A DNA stretch of 64,000 bases from Hyphomicrobium_A sp963776675. Its GTDB lineage: Bacteria; Pseudomonadota; Alphaproteobacteria; Rhizobiales; Hyphomicrobiaceae. Below, piece by piece: positions 1 through 8,701 of the stretch. The notes under the pieces were generated by a model. The model was not told where the DNA came from and searched no databases. It was given only the letters and a program-made list of their open reading frames with translations. Within the stretch, counting starts at the first letter, position 1. Every line of letters starts with the position of its first letter. The DNA is taken from assembly GCA_963776675.1 (NCBI GenBank), contig CAVZNR010000030.1:1-64000 (forward strand). The letters run 5' to 3'. The position numbers and the translations under genes were made by a program.

Positions 1-771
1 CGTCATGCCACGCATCTTCTCGGGCACGAACGGCATCTTCCAGCCGCGCTTCAATTCCTTGATGGTGATGTGCTTGTAGAAGGTCGACAGGATCTCCTCG
101 TCGTTGAGGCCCAGCGCGTAGAGAAGCGTCGTCACCGGCAGCTTGCGGCGCCGGTCGATGCGCACATAGACGTTGTCCTTGGCGTCGAACTCGAAGTCGA
201 GCCAGGATCCGCGATAGGGAATGATGCGCGCGGCGAACAGCAGCTTGCCCGAGGCATGCGTACGCCCGCGGTCGTGATCGAAGAACACGCCCGGAGAGCG
301 GTGCATCTGGGAAACGATCACGCGCTCGGTGCCGTTGATCACGAAGGTGCCGTTCATCGTCATGAGCGGCATGTCGCCCATGTAGACGTCCTGCTCCTTC
401 ACGTCCTTGATGGACTTGGAGCCTGTCTCCTCGTTCACATCGAACACGATGAGGCGCAGCTTGACCTTCAGCGGCGCCGAATAGGTCATGTCGCGCTGCA
501 TGCACTCGTCGACGTCGTACTTCGGCGGCTCGAACTCGTAGCGAACAAACTCCAGCGTTGCCCGACCGGAGAAGTCCGAGATCGGGAACACGGATTTGAA
601 CACCGCCTGCAAGCCGTGGTCGTCCGAACGGCCGCCGGGAGGCTCCTTCACCATCAAAAAGTCGTCGTACGAGCTTTTCTGAACCTCGATGAGGTTCGGC
701 ATCGCCGCGACTTCGTGGATGGATCCGAATTGCTTCCGGATGCGCTTGCGGCCGTTGTACGTCTCAGCCAT
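1..771 (-). CDS. rpoB: RNA polymerase beta subunit, N-terminal part
   Basis: This is the first 257 codons of the beta subunit of DNA-dependent RNA polymerase. The gene reads off the left edge of the window. The translation starts MAETYNGRKRIRKQFGS and continues with stretches typical of bacterial RpoB, such as GTFVINGTERVIVSQMHRSP and the FVPEKMRG region. These belong to the beta protrusion and the start of the beta lobe. The ATG at 769-771 is the only start that gives the conserved N terminus. It lies 218 bases downstream of rplL, as in the usual rplJL-rpoBC order, so it is probably cotranscribed with rplL and rpoC. Only the truncation by the window edge limits the call. Confidence 0.97.
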   Translation of the reverse strand, partial: MAETYNGRKRIRKQFGSIHEVAAMPNLIEVQKSSYDDFLMVKEPPGGRSDDHGLQAVFKSVFPISDFSGRATLEFVRYEFEPPKYDVDECMQRDMTYSAPLKVKLRLIVFDVNEETGSKSIKDVKEQDVYMGDMPLMTMNGTFVINGTERVIVSQMHRSPGVFFDHDRGRTHASGKLLFAARIIPYRGSWLDFEFDAKDNVYVRIDRRRKLPVTTLLYALGLNDEEILSTFYKHITIKELKRGWKMPFVPEKMRGMT

Positions 772-989
772 ATCCGCTCCTTGTCGTCGCGCGGGGGGAC
801 GGTCCCGCGCTTTGCTGCCTGCCGGTCGAGGGCCGCCAACCCTCGCTTGCCTTTTTAAAACGGCTCACCGGAGGGCCCGCTTGAGAGTTGCATCAACCCT
901 CAAAAGACCCTCCGGAGAAACGTTCGATAGGCGCTGGCGAGGCAGCGGGCACTCAGTGCGAGAGCGCCCACTGCCTACTGCCTCGTGCC

Positions 990-1358
990 TCATTTCACTT
1001 CTACGGTCGCACCCTGATCCTCGAGCTGCTTCTTCAGCTTGGCGGCCTCGTCCTTGGAGACACCCTCCTTCACGGCCTTACCGCCGGCTTCGACGAGGTC
1101 CTTGGCTTCCTTCAGGCCGAGCCCGGTAATGGCGCGAACCTCTTTGATGACGTTGATCTTCTTCTCACCGCCGGCCTTGAGGATGACGGTGAACTCCGTC
1201 TGCTCCTCAACAGCAGCGGCAGCGGCAGGAGCCGCAGCAACGGCGACGGCTGCCGCCGCCGACACGCCCCACTTTTCCTCGAGCATCTTGGCGAGCTCAG
1301 CCGCCTGCAAGACGGTGAGGCCTGAGAGATCGTCTACGATCTTTGCGAGATCGGTCAT
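990..1358 (-). CDS. rplL: 50S ribosomal protein L7/L12
   Basis: L7/L12 forms the multicopy stalk of the large ribosomal subunit that recruits and activates translational GTPases. The 122-residue product has the expected three parts. An N-terminal dimerisation segment (about 1-30, containing LTVLQAAELAKMLEEKWGV) is followed by an Ala-rich hinge (about 31-51) and a C-terminal factor-binding domain (about 52-122) with the conserved TGLGLKEAKDLVE stretch. Length is normal. It lies 92 bases downstream of rplJ and upstream of rpoB, so it is part of the rplJL-rpoBC unit. L10-L7/L12 autoregulation in the rplJ leader would control its synthesis. Confidence 0.98.
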   Translation of the reverse strand: MTDLAKIVDDLSGLTVLQAAELAKMLEEKWGVSAAAAVAVAAAPAAAAAVEEQTEFTVILKAGGEKKINVIKEVRAITGLGLKEAKDLVEAGGKAVKEGVSKDEAAKLKKQLEDQGATVEVK

Positions 1359-1450
1359 GGTTTAACTTCCTTCCGGTCTGAACCTTTGTCTCATCTGCAG
1401 TCCGAAGAACTGCGCTCGAACTTCGTGGCGCTATCGCGCCGCCCTTACCG

Positions 1451-1963
1451 TCATGCTGCCTGCGATGCCTTCGCCTGAATGACGCGTGCGAGCTGGGCTC
1501 CCGGCTCCATCACCGTGCGGGCGATCTTGGTCGCCGGCGCGTTGAGGAGACCGATGAGCGTGGCTCTAAGCTCATCCAGCGATGGCAGCTCGGCGAGCGC
1601 TTTGACGGCGTTCGCGTCGAGGACTGTCGCGCCCATCGCGCCACCGAGAATGACAAGCTTCTCATTCCCTTTGGCATACGTGACCGAGACCTTCGCCGCC
1701 GCGATCGGATCCTTCGAATAGGCGAGGCACGTGGGCCCCTTGAAGAGATCTGCAATCGCTTCGTACGTCGTGTCCTTCACCGCGAGCTTTGCCAGCCGGT
1801 TTTTGGCCACCTTGACCTTGCCGCCAGCCTCTTTTACGCGCTGGCGATAGTCGGTCATCTGTGCGACCGTCATTCCGGCATAGTGGGCGACGACCACCAA
1901 CCCCGTGTCCTTGAACACGGTGTTGAGCGTTGTCACGAGCTCACGTTTCGCGGCTCTATCCAC
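1451..1963 (-). CDS. rplJ: 50S ribosomal protein L10
   Basis: L10 anchors the L7/L12 stalk on 23S rRNA. The 170-residue product has the family N terminus (DRAAKRELVTTLNTVF), the AHYAGMTVAQM stretch and the KNRLAKLAV rRNA-binding segment. A C-terminal helix carries the L7/L12 dimers. The start codon is GTG at 1961-1963. It has a GGAG ribosome-binding sequence seven bases upstream and a strong hairpin just before that. The gene heads the rplJL part of the ribosomal cluster and is separated from rplA by a 358-base leader region. In many bacteria free L10-L7/L12 represses translation from such a leader. Confidence 0.97.
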   Translation of the reverse strand: MDRAAKRELVTTLNTVFKDTGLVVVAHYAGMTVAQMTDYRQRVKEAGGKVKVAKNRLAKLAVKDTTYEAIADLFKGPTCLAYSKDPIAAAKVSVTYAKGNEKLVILGGAMGATVLDANAVKALAELPSLDELRATLIGLLNAPATKIARTVMEPGAQLARVIQAKASQAA

Positions 1964-2321
1964 CTGCTCACTCCAATTTGCGGGTCCGTCACCTGACGGG
2001 TCCCGCGGGCTGCACCTTGCCGCCGTCTACGGGAAGACCCGCTCAGGCGACGCTTCTTCTGTCCTGTCCGCGCGCCAAACCGACGGCACGGTGCTGACCC
2101 AGGTTCAAACCGGCTGTCTCACCCATCGATGGGCAATCGAACCGGGTTCTTCCCTGTCTCATGCAGGCCCTCGCTATTTCGAGGCTTAAGTCGGATGGTC
2201 CCGAAAGACCGGCCGACACCCACAATCTCGGACAGCGCCGGACAAAGAGGACTGGCCTCCGATCCGGCATCCGGACGCGCACCTGTTGCCAGAGGCGCGC
2301 CCGAATTCGTGTCGGCCCCGC
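1964..2321 (-). promoter_or_regulatory. rplJ leader region with hairpin (candidate L10 leader)
   Basis: The stretch of 358 bases between rplA and rplJ holds no convincing gene. On the transcribed minus strand it ends in a strong inverted repeat at 1980-2006. Its arms are GCGGG-N-CCGTCA-like with a two-base loop, placed directly before the rplJ Shine-Dalgarno sequence. Position and structure fit the L10 leader, where the L10-L7/L12 complex binds its own mRNA. I infer the role from position, because no consensus model could be run. A 79-codon reading frame inside it (2043-2282) looks like chance. Confidence 0.5.
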
Positions 2322-3071
<750 letters not shown>

Positions 3072-3075
3072 TGCT

Positions 3076-3504
3076 CTACTCCTTGACCTCGAGGCCCATA
3101 GAGCGGGCGGAGCCGGCGATCGTCTTGGCTGCCGCCTCGACGTCGTCGGTATTCAGATCCTTGAGCTTCAGCTTCGCGATGTCGCGAACCTGAGCCATGG
3201 TCACCTGACCCGCGACCGTACGGCCCGGATCCTTGCTGCCCGACTTGAGCTGGGCCGCCTTCTTGAGGAAGAAGGACGCAGGCGGCGTCTTCATCTCGAA
3301 GGTGAAGGACCGGTCGGAGAAGACGGTGATCTTCACCGGGATGGGCGTGCCCTGCTCCATGTCCTTCGTCTTGGCGTTGAACGCTTTGCAGAACTCCATA
3401 ATGTTGACGCCGCGCTGGCCTAGTGCAGGTCCGATGGGCGGGGAAGGGTTGGCCGCCCCCGCCGGCACCTGCAGATTTATGTAGCCATCGATTTTCTTCG
3501 CCAT
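3076..3504 (-). CDS. rplK: 50S ribosomal protein L11
   Basis: L11 forms the base of the GTPase-associated centre on 23S rRNA and is needed for RelA activation and termination. The 142-residue product has the canonical N-terminal proline-rich domain (PSPPIGPALGQRGVNIMEF, about residues 24-42). A C-terminal rRNA-binding domain follows, with KTPPASFFLKKA and a terminal STARSMG-like segment (GSARSMGLEV). Length is normal. It sits between nusG and rplA in the universal order and overlaps nothing. The rplA start follows four bases after its stop. Confidence 0.98.
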   Translation of the reverse strand: MAKKIDGYINLQVPAGAANPSPPIGPALGQRGVNIMEFCKAFNAKTKDMEQGTPIPVKITVFSDRSFTFEMKTPPASFFLKKAAQLKSGSKDPGRTVAGQVTMAQVRDIAKLKLKDLNTDDVEAAAKTIAGSARSMGLEVKE

Positions 3505-3687
3505 AGTCTCCCCTGAGCACTTGACGGGAAGGAGCTTCCTTCCCAGGGTTAGCGGTCCAACGGGCTTTCAAGGCCCTCCCGCACAGTCCGCAGGGAGGCC
3601 TCGTGAGAGGCTGTCTCTGCGGCTCGACATAAGCTCGCGCGCCTATCCATGCGCGCCGACGAAACCTCTTTCTTCGCGTCTGTCGTC

Positions 3688-4224
3688 CTAGGCCGGCACC
3701 TTCTCCACCTGGCCGAACTCCAATTCGACCGGCGTCGGGCGACCGAAGATCGAAACGGCCACCTTGAGCCGCGAACGTTCCTCGTCGACTTCCTCCACAT
3801 GCCCCTGGAACGAGGCAAACGGTCCGTCGGCAACCTTCACCTGCTCGCCGACCTCGAAGGTGATCGAGGGCTTGGGTCGCTCCACGCCCTCCTTCACCTG
3901 GTGGAGGATGCGCATCGCCTCATCCTCCGAGATCGGCATCGGCTTGTTCTCGGCGCCGAGGAAGCCTGTCACCTTCGGCGTATTCTTGATCAGCAGGAAC
4001 GCCGGATCGGTCATCTCCATCTTGACCAGCACGTAGCCGGGCAGGAACTTGCGCTCCGACTGCACCTTGCGCCCGCGCTTGACCTCGATCACCTCTTCGG
4101 TCGGGACCAGCACCTCCTCGAACAGTTGGTCGAGCCCCGCCGCCTTGGCGCGCTCGCGGATGGCGTCAGCCACCTTCCGCTCGAAGTTGGTGTAGGCATG
4201 CACAATATACCAGCGCTTCGCCAT
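3688..4224 (-). CDS. nusG: Transcription termination/antitermination protein NusG
   Basis: NusG binds RNA polymerase, raises processivity and links it to Rho or ribosomes. The product is 178 residues when started at the ATG at 4222-4224, giving MAKRWYIVHAYTNFERKVAD, the conserved NGN-domain opening. The open frame runs 67 codons further upstream, but that part has no family resemblance. The NGN domain covers about residues 3-110, including FLPGYVLVKMEM. A KOW domain lies at about 125-158 (VADGPFASFQGHVEEVDEE). It follows secE by 65 bases and precedes rplK, matching the conserved secE-nusG-rplK order. Confidence 0.97.
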   Translation of the reverse strand: MAKRWYIVHAYTNFERKVADAIRERAKAAGLDQLFEEVLVPTEEVIEVKRGRKVQSERKFLPGYVLVKMEMTDPAFLLIKNTPKVTGFLGAENKPMPISEDEAMRILHQVKEGVERPKPSITFEVGEQVKVADGPFASFQGHVEEVDEERSRLKVAVSIFGRPTPVELEFGQVEKVPA

Positions 4225-4289
4225 GGCCGCTCTTTCGGGGCGCGTTTGCGCAAGATTCGTGGACACGTTCAGTTTCCGCCCTGACCGCT

Positions 4290-4487
4290 TCAGCGGCTCC
4301 CGCCCAGCACAAGCCGGACGAGCCACCCGATCGCTTGATCCGTTAGAAGGAAAAACACCGAGGCTAGCGCCACCATCAGCAAAACCATGAGGGTGGTGAT
4401 CCACACCTCTTTCCAGGTCGGCCAAGTAACCTTGGCCACCTCCTGGCGAACTTCCTGAATAAACTCCACGGGGTTGTATTTGGCCAT
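4290..4487 (-). CDS. secE: Preprotein translocase subunit SecE
   Basis: SecE clamps SecY in the inner-membrane protein-export channel. The 65-residue product is the short, single-membrane-span form found outside enterobacteria. A conserved amphipathic helix (FIQEVRQEVAKVTWPTWKEV) precedes one transmembrane segment at about residues 29-55. It lies between tRNA-Trp and nusG, as in other alphaproteobacteria. Start and stop are unambiguous. Confidence 0.97.
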   Translation of the reverse strand: MAKYNPVEFIQEVRQEVAKVTWPTWKEVWITTLMVLLMVALASVFFLLTDQAIGWLVRLVLGGSR

Positions 4488-4587
4488 TAAAGTGTCATCC
4501 CCGGGGCTACTGCGACAACCTGACGCACCAAAAACGCCGGCCGTCGGCCACTCCGGCGCCCTTTACCGGCTAGTGACCCACACAAAT

Positions 4588-4663
4588 TGGCAGGGGCGGA
4601 GGGTCTCGAACCCCCAACCTTCGGTTTTGGAGACCGACGCTCTACCAATTGAGCTACACCCCT
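4588..4663 (-). tRNA. tRNA-Trp (CCA)
   Basis: The minus strand folds as a tRNA. It has a seven-base acceptor stem (AGGGGTG pairing with CGCCCCT, one G-T pair), a D-arm with AGCTCAATTGGTAGAGC, an anticodon loop with CCA, and a T-arm with GGTTCGAGACC. The discriminator G is followed by an encoded CCA at 4588-4590. Its place about 100 bases before secE is the usual alphaproteobacterial position. Confidence 0.97.
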
Positions 4664-4745
4664 ATTTCGCGTGGACGTGCGCGGCCCCCACGCGGGGGCG
4701 GCATACTTAGCGGAACTTTTTGCCTTTGTCACTTGCTAGTGGCCC

Positions 4746-5087
4746 TTATGCCTCAAAGCCCGGGCCACGGACCTCCTCGACGACCACGGCGGTGCCATAA
4801 GCCAGCACCTCCGTTACCGCCGCGGCAATCTCGTTGGCATCGTATCGCATGGCAAGCACGGCGTTGGCGCCCATGTCCTGGGCGTGCGCGATAAGGGCCT
4901 CGTAGGCCTCCTGGCGGGCTTGCTCGGCGAGACGCGTATATAGAGTGATGTTGCCTCCGAACAAAATCTGGATCCCGGCGCCGATGTTGCCGACGATGGA
5001 GCGCGAGCGCACCGTCAGGCCGCGCACCACGCCGAGCGTCTTAACCACGCGGTGGCCCGGCAGATCGTTCGTTGTTACGACCAGCAT
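4746..5087 (-). CDS. YbjQ/UPF0145 family protein
   Basis: This 113-residue protein belongs to the YbjQ (UPF0145) family of small cytosolic proteins that form beta-barrel-like pentamers and have no settled biochemical function. Recognisable family stretches are MLVVTTNDLPGHRV near the N terminus, LGVVRGLTVRSRSI, ARQEAYEALIAHAQDMGANAV and VLAYGTAVVVEEV at the end. Length is typical (about 105-115). It is placed between tRNA-Gly and tRNA-Trp on the same strand. Nothing in the surroundings suggests a specific partner. Confidence 0.9.
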   Translation of the reverse strand: MLVVTTNDLPGHRVVKTLGVVRGLTVRSRSIVGNIGAGIQILFGGNITLYTRLAEQARQEAYEALIAHAQDMGANAVLAMRYDANEIAAAVTEVLAYGTAVVVEEVRGPGFEA

Positions 5088-5191
5088 AAAGCACCATGCC
5101 AGCGCGTTATAACGCCATGCCAGCGCGTCAGAAGGTTATGTCGCCGCGCCATAGCCATTTGCCAATTGCCTGCTGCCTGAAACCCAATTTT

Positions 5192-5265
5192 TGGAGCGGG
5201 TGAAGGGAATCGAACCCTCGTCATCAGCTTGGAAGGCTGTTGCTCTACCATTGAGCTACACCCGC
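5192..5265 (-). tRNA. tRNA-Gly (TCC)
   Basis: The minus strand gives a 74-base tRNA. The acceptor stem is GCGGGTG/CACCCGC, the D-loop is AGCTCAATGGTAGAGC, and the anticodon TCC lies in the loop CTTCCAA. The T-arm has GGTTCGATTCC, and CCA is encoded at 5192-5194. It lies 39 bases downstream of tRNA-Tyr, so the two are probably one transcript. Confidence 0.97.
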
Positions 5266-5304
5266 AAGACTCGCACACCGCGGTTGCACACCGCGAGAGC
5301 GCGC

Positions 5305-5389
5305 TGGTGGAGGGGGCTGGATTCGAACCAGCGTAGGCGAAGCCAACGGATTTACAGTCCGTCCCCTTTAGCCACTCGGGCACCCCTCC
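5305..5389 (-). tRNA. tRNA-Tyr (GTA)
   Basis: The minus strand gives an 85-base class II tRNA. It has the acceptor stem GGAGGGG/CCCCTCC, a long variable arm, and anticodon GTA in the loop CTGTAAA. The T-arm has GGTTCGAATCC, and CCA is encoded at 5305-5307. Pairing with tRNA-Gly(TCC) next door mirrors the tyrU-glyT arrangement upstream of the ribosomal cluster in enterobacteria. Confidence 0.97.
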
Positions 5390-5557
5390 TTGAGCACCGC
5401 TCTTTCACTTTAGGGCACCGCGGCCCGCAAATGAAATCGCCCCGCGCGTGGATGCGGCAGGGCAAGCGGTTTATGGTGAGCGAGGCCTTGGATGTCAAAT
5501 GGAAAAGCGGCAGGATGGGGTTTGCCGCAACGCTCCAGCTCATCGGCCCCCCAGACC

Positions 5558-6517
5558 ATGACAACGACCCCGTCCCGCCGGCCCGAGGAGCGGCGCACCT
5601 CTAAGCCGCGCAAGCCCAGACCCGACCGCCACGGCGGCCACCGCCCGCCGCCGCGCCGGCCCGATGCCAGCGACGGCCCGCTGCTGCTGTACGGCGTGCA
5701 CGCGGTCGAAGCCGCCTTGCGCAATCCGCGCCGCAAGATCCAGCGGCTACTGCTCACCGAGAACGCCGAGAACCGTCTGAAGGATGCGCTCACCGGACGC
5801 CAGCTCGCGCCCGAGCGGGTGTCGCCGCGCGATCTCGACCGCCGCCTCGGTCCCGACACCGTGCACCAGGGCGTGCTCGCCGAGGCCGAGGAGCTGGAGG
5901 AGCCGCTGCTCGCCGACCTCGCGATGAAGGGTACCGAAGCCGGTCCGCTCGTGCTGCTCGACCACGTCACCGATCCGCACAACGTCGGCGCTATTTTGCG
6001 CTCATGCGCGGTGTTCGGCGCGGCCGGCCTCGTCATGACGCGGCGGCACAGCCCGCCGCTCGACGGCACGCTCGCCAAGTCGGCCTCCGGCGCGCTCGAG
6101 CACATCGACATCGCGCTGGTGCAGAACCTGGCGCGCGCGCTCGCCGAGCTGAAGGACGCGGGCGTCGTCACACTCGGCCTCGACGACAGCGCCGAGCATC
6201 TGATCGAGGACGAGACTTTCGCTGCGCCTACCGCGCTGGTGCTGGGCGCGGAAGGCAAAGGCCTGCGCGAGCTGACGCGCACCAGCTGCGATCGCCTGGT
6301 GCGTGTCGACACGCGCGGACCCATCGCCAGCCTCAACGTATCGAACGCCGCGGCAATCGCGCTGCACCTGTCGTCGTGGCGGCGGCGCGCATCCAAGCGT
6401 CGTCTGGTTGCTCGTCATCCCGCCAAGGACGCGAGCGCAGAGCCGGGAACCGCATGGGGAGCGCCGGGCTTCCACTTGGAGAAGCGTCTGCACAATCTCA
6501 CGCTGGATCCCGGATAG
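5558..6517 (+). CDS. rlmB: 23S rRNA (guanosine-2'-O-)-methyltransferase, RlmB/TrmH (SPOUT) family
   Basis: A SPOUT-family RNA 2'-O-methyltransferase, most like RlmB. A basic disordered N terminus (residues 1-40) is followed by an RNA-binding substrate domain starting LLLYGVHAVEAAL. The knotted catalytic domain carries motif 1 (DHVTDPHNVGAILRSCAVFG, from about residue 135), motif 2 (VLGAEGKGL) and motif 3 (PIASLNVSNAAAIALH). The start is uncertain: ATG at 5558 or an in-frame ATG at 5492, neither with a strong ribosome-binding site. The family normally ends soon after motif 3. Here about 45 extra residues are encoded by what looks like a dispersed intergenic repeat. Confidence 0.92.
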   Translation: MTTTPSRRPEERRTSKPRKPRPDRHGGHRPPPRRPDASDGPLLLYGVHAVEAALRNPRRKIQRLLLTENAENRLKDALTGRQLAPERVSPRDLDRRLGPDTVHQGVLAEAEELEEPLLADLAMKGTEAGPLVLLDHVTDPHNVGAILRSCAVFGAAGLVMTRRHSPPLDGTLAKSASGALEHIDIALVQNLARALAELKDAGVVTLGLDDSAEHLIEDETFAAPTALVLGAEGKGLRELTRTSCDRLVRVDTRGPIASLNVSNAAAIALHLSSWRRRASKRRLVARHPAKDASAEPGTAWGAPGFHLEKRLHNLTLDPG

Positions 6518-6520
6518 CCT
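6412..6520. repeat. Candidate dispersed repeat (GTCATCCCG type) reaching into rlmB
   Basis: The stretch begins TCGTCATCCCGCC and ends CTGGATCCCGGAT. This has the look of the mirror-ended intergenic repeats scattered through genomes of Bradyrhizobium and relatives. It overlaps the extra C-terminal codons of rlmB. No second full copy lies in this window, so the call rests on resemblance to known repeats. Confidence 0.35.
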
Positions 6521-6607
6521 CTATCGCTCCCTTCGGGAGACGGTGACGCGTTGCGCGCTTGCTCCGCCGGGTCGACTCTGGTCCGACCCTGCGTTGCGCC
6601 ATGCCAA

Positions 6608-6634
6608 GGTGTCAGACCCGGAGGGTCAGACACC
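6608..6634. repeat. 27-bp near-palindromic repeat, copy 1
   Basis: The sequence GGTGTCAGACCCGGAGGGTC continues to TCAGACACC. It is nearly self-complementary (arms GTGTCAGACCC and GGGTCAGACAC, one mispair). A copy in opposite orientation at 25170-25196 matches 26 of 27 positions. It sits between the convergent genes rlmB and the small secreted protein at 6645-6962, where it could act as a two-way terminator. Confidence 0.6.
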
Positions 6635-6644
6635 GAATGCGGCG

Positions 6645-6962
6645 CTAGTCGCAGATCAGCGGGCGGTGGCAGACGCGCTCGCCGCCGCGGCAGACCTCTT
6701 CGCCGTAGCGGTCCTCAAAACAGCGCCGGCCTTCCCAATGGCAGCGCGGCCGGCCGCGATAGCAGCCGCCCTCGTCGTAGTCGTCGTGATAATAGCCGCG
6801 CCGCGAGCTCGCGGCGGCACCCAGGATGCCGAGGCCGATAACGCCGGCGGCGATGCCGAGGCCGACGCCGCGACCTCCGGCTTGAGCTTGCTGCATGGTG
6901 GCGGTCGCCATGCCGGCCGCGAGCGTCAGCGCCAGCAGGGGATGCAGGACTTTCCTGATCAT
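6645..6962 (-). CDS. Small secreted cysteine-rich protein
   Basis: A 105-residue hypothetical protein. Residues 1-28 form a clear Sec signal peptide (basic MIRK start, hydrophobic LLALTLAAGMATA, cleavage after AQA). A Gly/Ala-rich hydrophobic stretch (about 29-55) follows. The C-terminal part is rich in Arg, Gly and Tyr with six cysteines (GGCYRGRPRCHWEGRRCF and four more turns), so disulphide bonding in the periplasm is likely. I do not recognise a named family. It is transcribed away from its neighbours and has no operon partner. Confidence 0.72.
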   Translation of the reverse strand: MIRKVLHPLLALTLAAGMATATMQQAQAGGRGVGLGIAAGVIGLGILGAAASSRRGYYHDDYDEGGCYRGRPRCHWEGRRCFEDRYGEEVCRGGERVCHRPLICD

Positions 6963-7115
6963 GCGAAGTCTCCGAAATCACGAGCCGCGCGGCGGCTCAC
7001 GCATCACGCGAGAGAACGACAAAGGGTAGCCCCCTGTTCCCCCGCGCGATGCAAAGCCTCGCCACATGAATGTGGCCTGAACGCGTATGCGATTGCGGCG
7101 TCTTCGCGCCCGGCT

Positions 7116-7478
7116 CTACTTCAAGTACTCGCCGCGGCAACACCCGGCCACCGGCACCGGGATCGGCGCCGGCACCGCGTAGTAGCGGCGCGCCCGGCGC
7201 GGGGCCCAGTAGCGGCGGCCATAGCGCGCATAGGGACGCTCGTAGCGGGGCCAGTAGCCGCGCGGCAGGTAGACCTGCGGATACGGATCGGGTGCGAACG
7301 TCGCCATGTAGTAGACGTTGCGATACTGCGGATAATAGACGTAGTGGCGAACCGGCTGCGGCCCGCACCATCCCGCCGGAGCGCGGCGGCCGCACCATCC
7401 GGCATCGGCGGCGCTCGGGGCGACGAGCCCGAATGCAGCGACGACGCTGATCAGGCCCAGGGCACTCTTAACTCGCAT
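7116..7478 (-). CDS. Small secreted Tyr/Arg/Pro-rich protein
   Basis: A 120-residue hypothetical secreted protein. I take the ATG at 7476-7478, which opens with MRVKSALGLISVVAAFG, a normal signal peptide with probable cleavage after ADA. An upstream GAGG supports it. The open frame extends 29 codons further with unconvincing sequence. The mature part carries GWCGRRAPAGWCG, then a low-complexity region full of Tyr, Arg and Pro (RYERPYARYGRRYWAP), ending in CCRGEYLK. No family recognised. Similar tyrosine-rich secreted proteins are common in Hyphomicrobiales. Confidence 0.68.
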   Translation of the reverse strand: MRVKSALGLISVVAAFGLVAPSAADAGWCGRRAPAGWCGPQPVRHYVYYPQYRNVYYMATFAPDPYPQVYLPRGYWPRYERPYARYGRRYWAPRRARRYYAVPAPIPVPVAGCCRGEYLK

Positions 7479-7805
7479 GCGAACTACCTCGAACTTGAAC
7501 GACCCAACGCAACTTCCGTTCACCATACGCAAAAGGGATAACCGAACCCTAAGCGCCGCGCGCAATGTGATCGGAAACGCTCTGCATCGCCCGCCGTTTG
7601 TGGGCTCGTGTCAGCGCGTGCACGTAAGCCCCGCATGCTTAAGCAGATATTAGCCTGATCGCGGCACCATCCCCCTTGCCCATTCACCTGCCGGATCGGC
7701 CTCACGCAACGTACGCTGCGCGGCCCGATACCCGGCTTGCATCAGCATCACCCCTCGCGCTTTGAGCGCGTGGCTCATTCGAATTCTCGGGAAGGACGTT
7801 TGAGG

Positions 7806-8339
7806 ATGGACATGGCCCTCGTCACCAAAGACCTGCGCGAAGTCACGACCAAGAGCAGCCTGCTCTGGGGCTTTGCGGTCGCCACGCTCGCAATTCTGTT
7901 TCTCGACCACTTCCGCGAGACGACCAGCATTCCCGCGGACTGGTACTGGCTGTTGCCGCTCACCGCGGCGCTGAGCTGGGGCATCATCGCCGCCGGTCTC
8001 GTCTCCATGGCCATCCCCCACGTGCAGCACGCGATGGAAGCGCGCGCCGAGGAGCACAACCGGCGCATCTATGCCGCCCGCAACTTCCACACCGCCGGCA
8101 AGTTCGAAAAGGGCGTGCTGCTCTATTACAAGGGCCGCGACCAGCAGCGCTTCAAAGCGCGCGGCGACGTGCCGGGCCTGCAGGACATGGTGCGCGAGGG
8201 ACTGCTCGACAACGACAGCCTCGATAAGCACGCCACCATGCAGCACTATCAGATCCCCGACACCGTGTGGCAGCTGCTCGACGACACGCCCAAGGGCTGG
8301 TCCGACGGCGTCAGCGTCATGCAGGCCGACTGGGAATAA
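7806..8339 (+). CDS. Hypothetical inner-membrane protein
   Basis: A 177-residue protein of unknown function. The ATG at 7806 is preceded by GGAAGGA and gives MDMALVTKDLREVTTKSS. Two transmembrane helices follow at about residues 18-37 (LLWGFAVATLAILFL) and 47-69 (WYWLLPLTAALSWGII). The remaining hundred residues are soluble and charged, with AARNFHTAGKFEKGVLLYYK and a terminal TVWQLLDDTPKGWSDGVSVM. No family recognised. It stands alone upstream of tRNA-Thr and is followed by an intrinsic terminator. Confidence 0.72.
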   Translation: MDMALVTKDLREVTTKSSLLWGFAVATLAILFLDHFRETTSIPADWYWLLPLTAALSWGIIAAGLVSMAIPHVQHAMEARAEEHNRRIYAARNFHTAGKFEKGVLLYYKGRDQQRFKARGDVPGLQDMVREGLLDNDSLDKHATMQHYQIPDTVWQLLDDTPKGWSDGVSVMQADWE

Positions 8340-8382
8340 GGACGAGCCGCCGCGCAGCCGCGGCAGCAAGGAACACACGACG

Positions 8383-8419
8383 GGGCTCGCGTCTTCCTCC
8401 CGGATGCGGGCCCTTTTTT
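8383..8419 (+). terminator. Intrinsic terminator after the membrane protein gene
   Basis: The arms GGGCTCGC (8383-8390) and GCGGGCCC (8406-8413) pair with one G-T pair. Six T residues (8414-8419) follow immediately. The structure lies 43 bases after the stop codon of the preceding gene and is a standard rho-independent terminator. Confidence 0.75.
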
Positions 8420-8585
8420 GTGACAGACGGGCGGCGGGGGCGTGCCGGCGCGACTGGCGGCGACAGAGCTGGCGCCCATGCTGGCCGCATACTGGCCCTG
8501 GCGCGCACTGGCCGTGGCGCACATGGGGCTATATAAGGAGCGCCCGGCGGGCGCGCTTCGAGCGCCCCGCGCGCGCGCACGGTAA

Positions 8586-8662
<77 letters not shown>

Positions 8663-8701
8663 TACTCTGCTCATTCTTCTCGCGGACTCGGCCCGCCGCG
8701 C

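Noticed and set aside
4474..4710. Plus-strand frame with RRVSNPQPSVLETDALPIEL
   Set aside because: A false translation across tRNA-Trp.
5191..5604. Plus-strand frame with KGIEPSSSAWKAVALPLSYT and RGLDSNQRRR
   Set aside because: These are false translations across tRNA-Gly and tRNA-Tyr, often misannotated as proteins.
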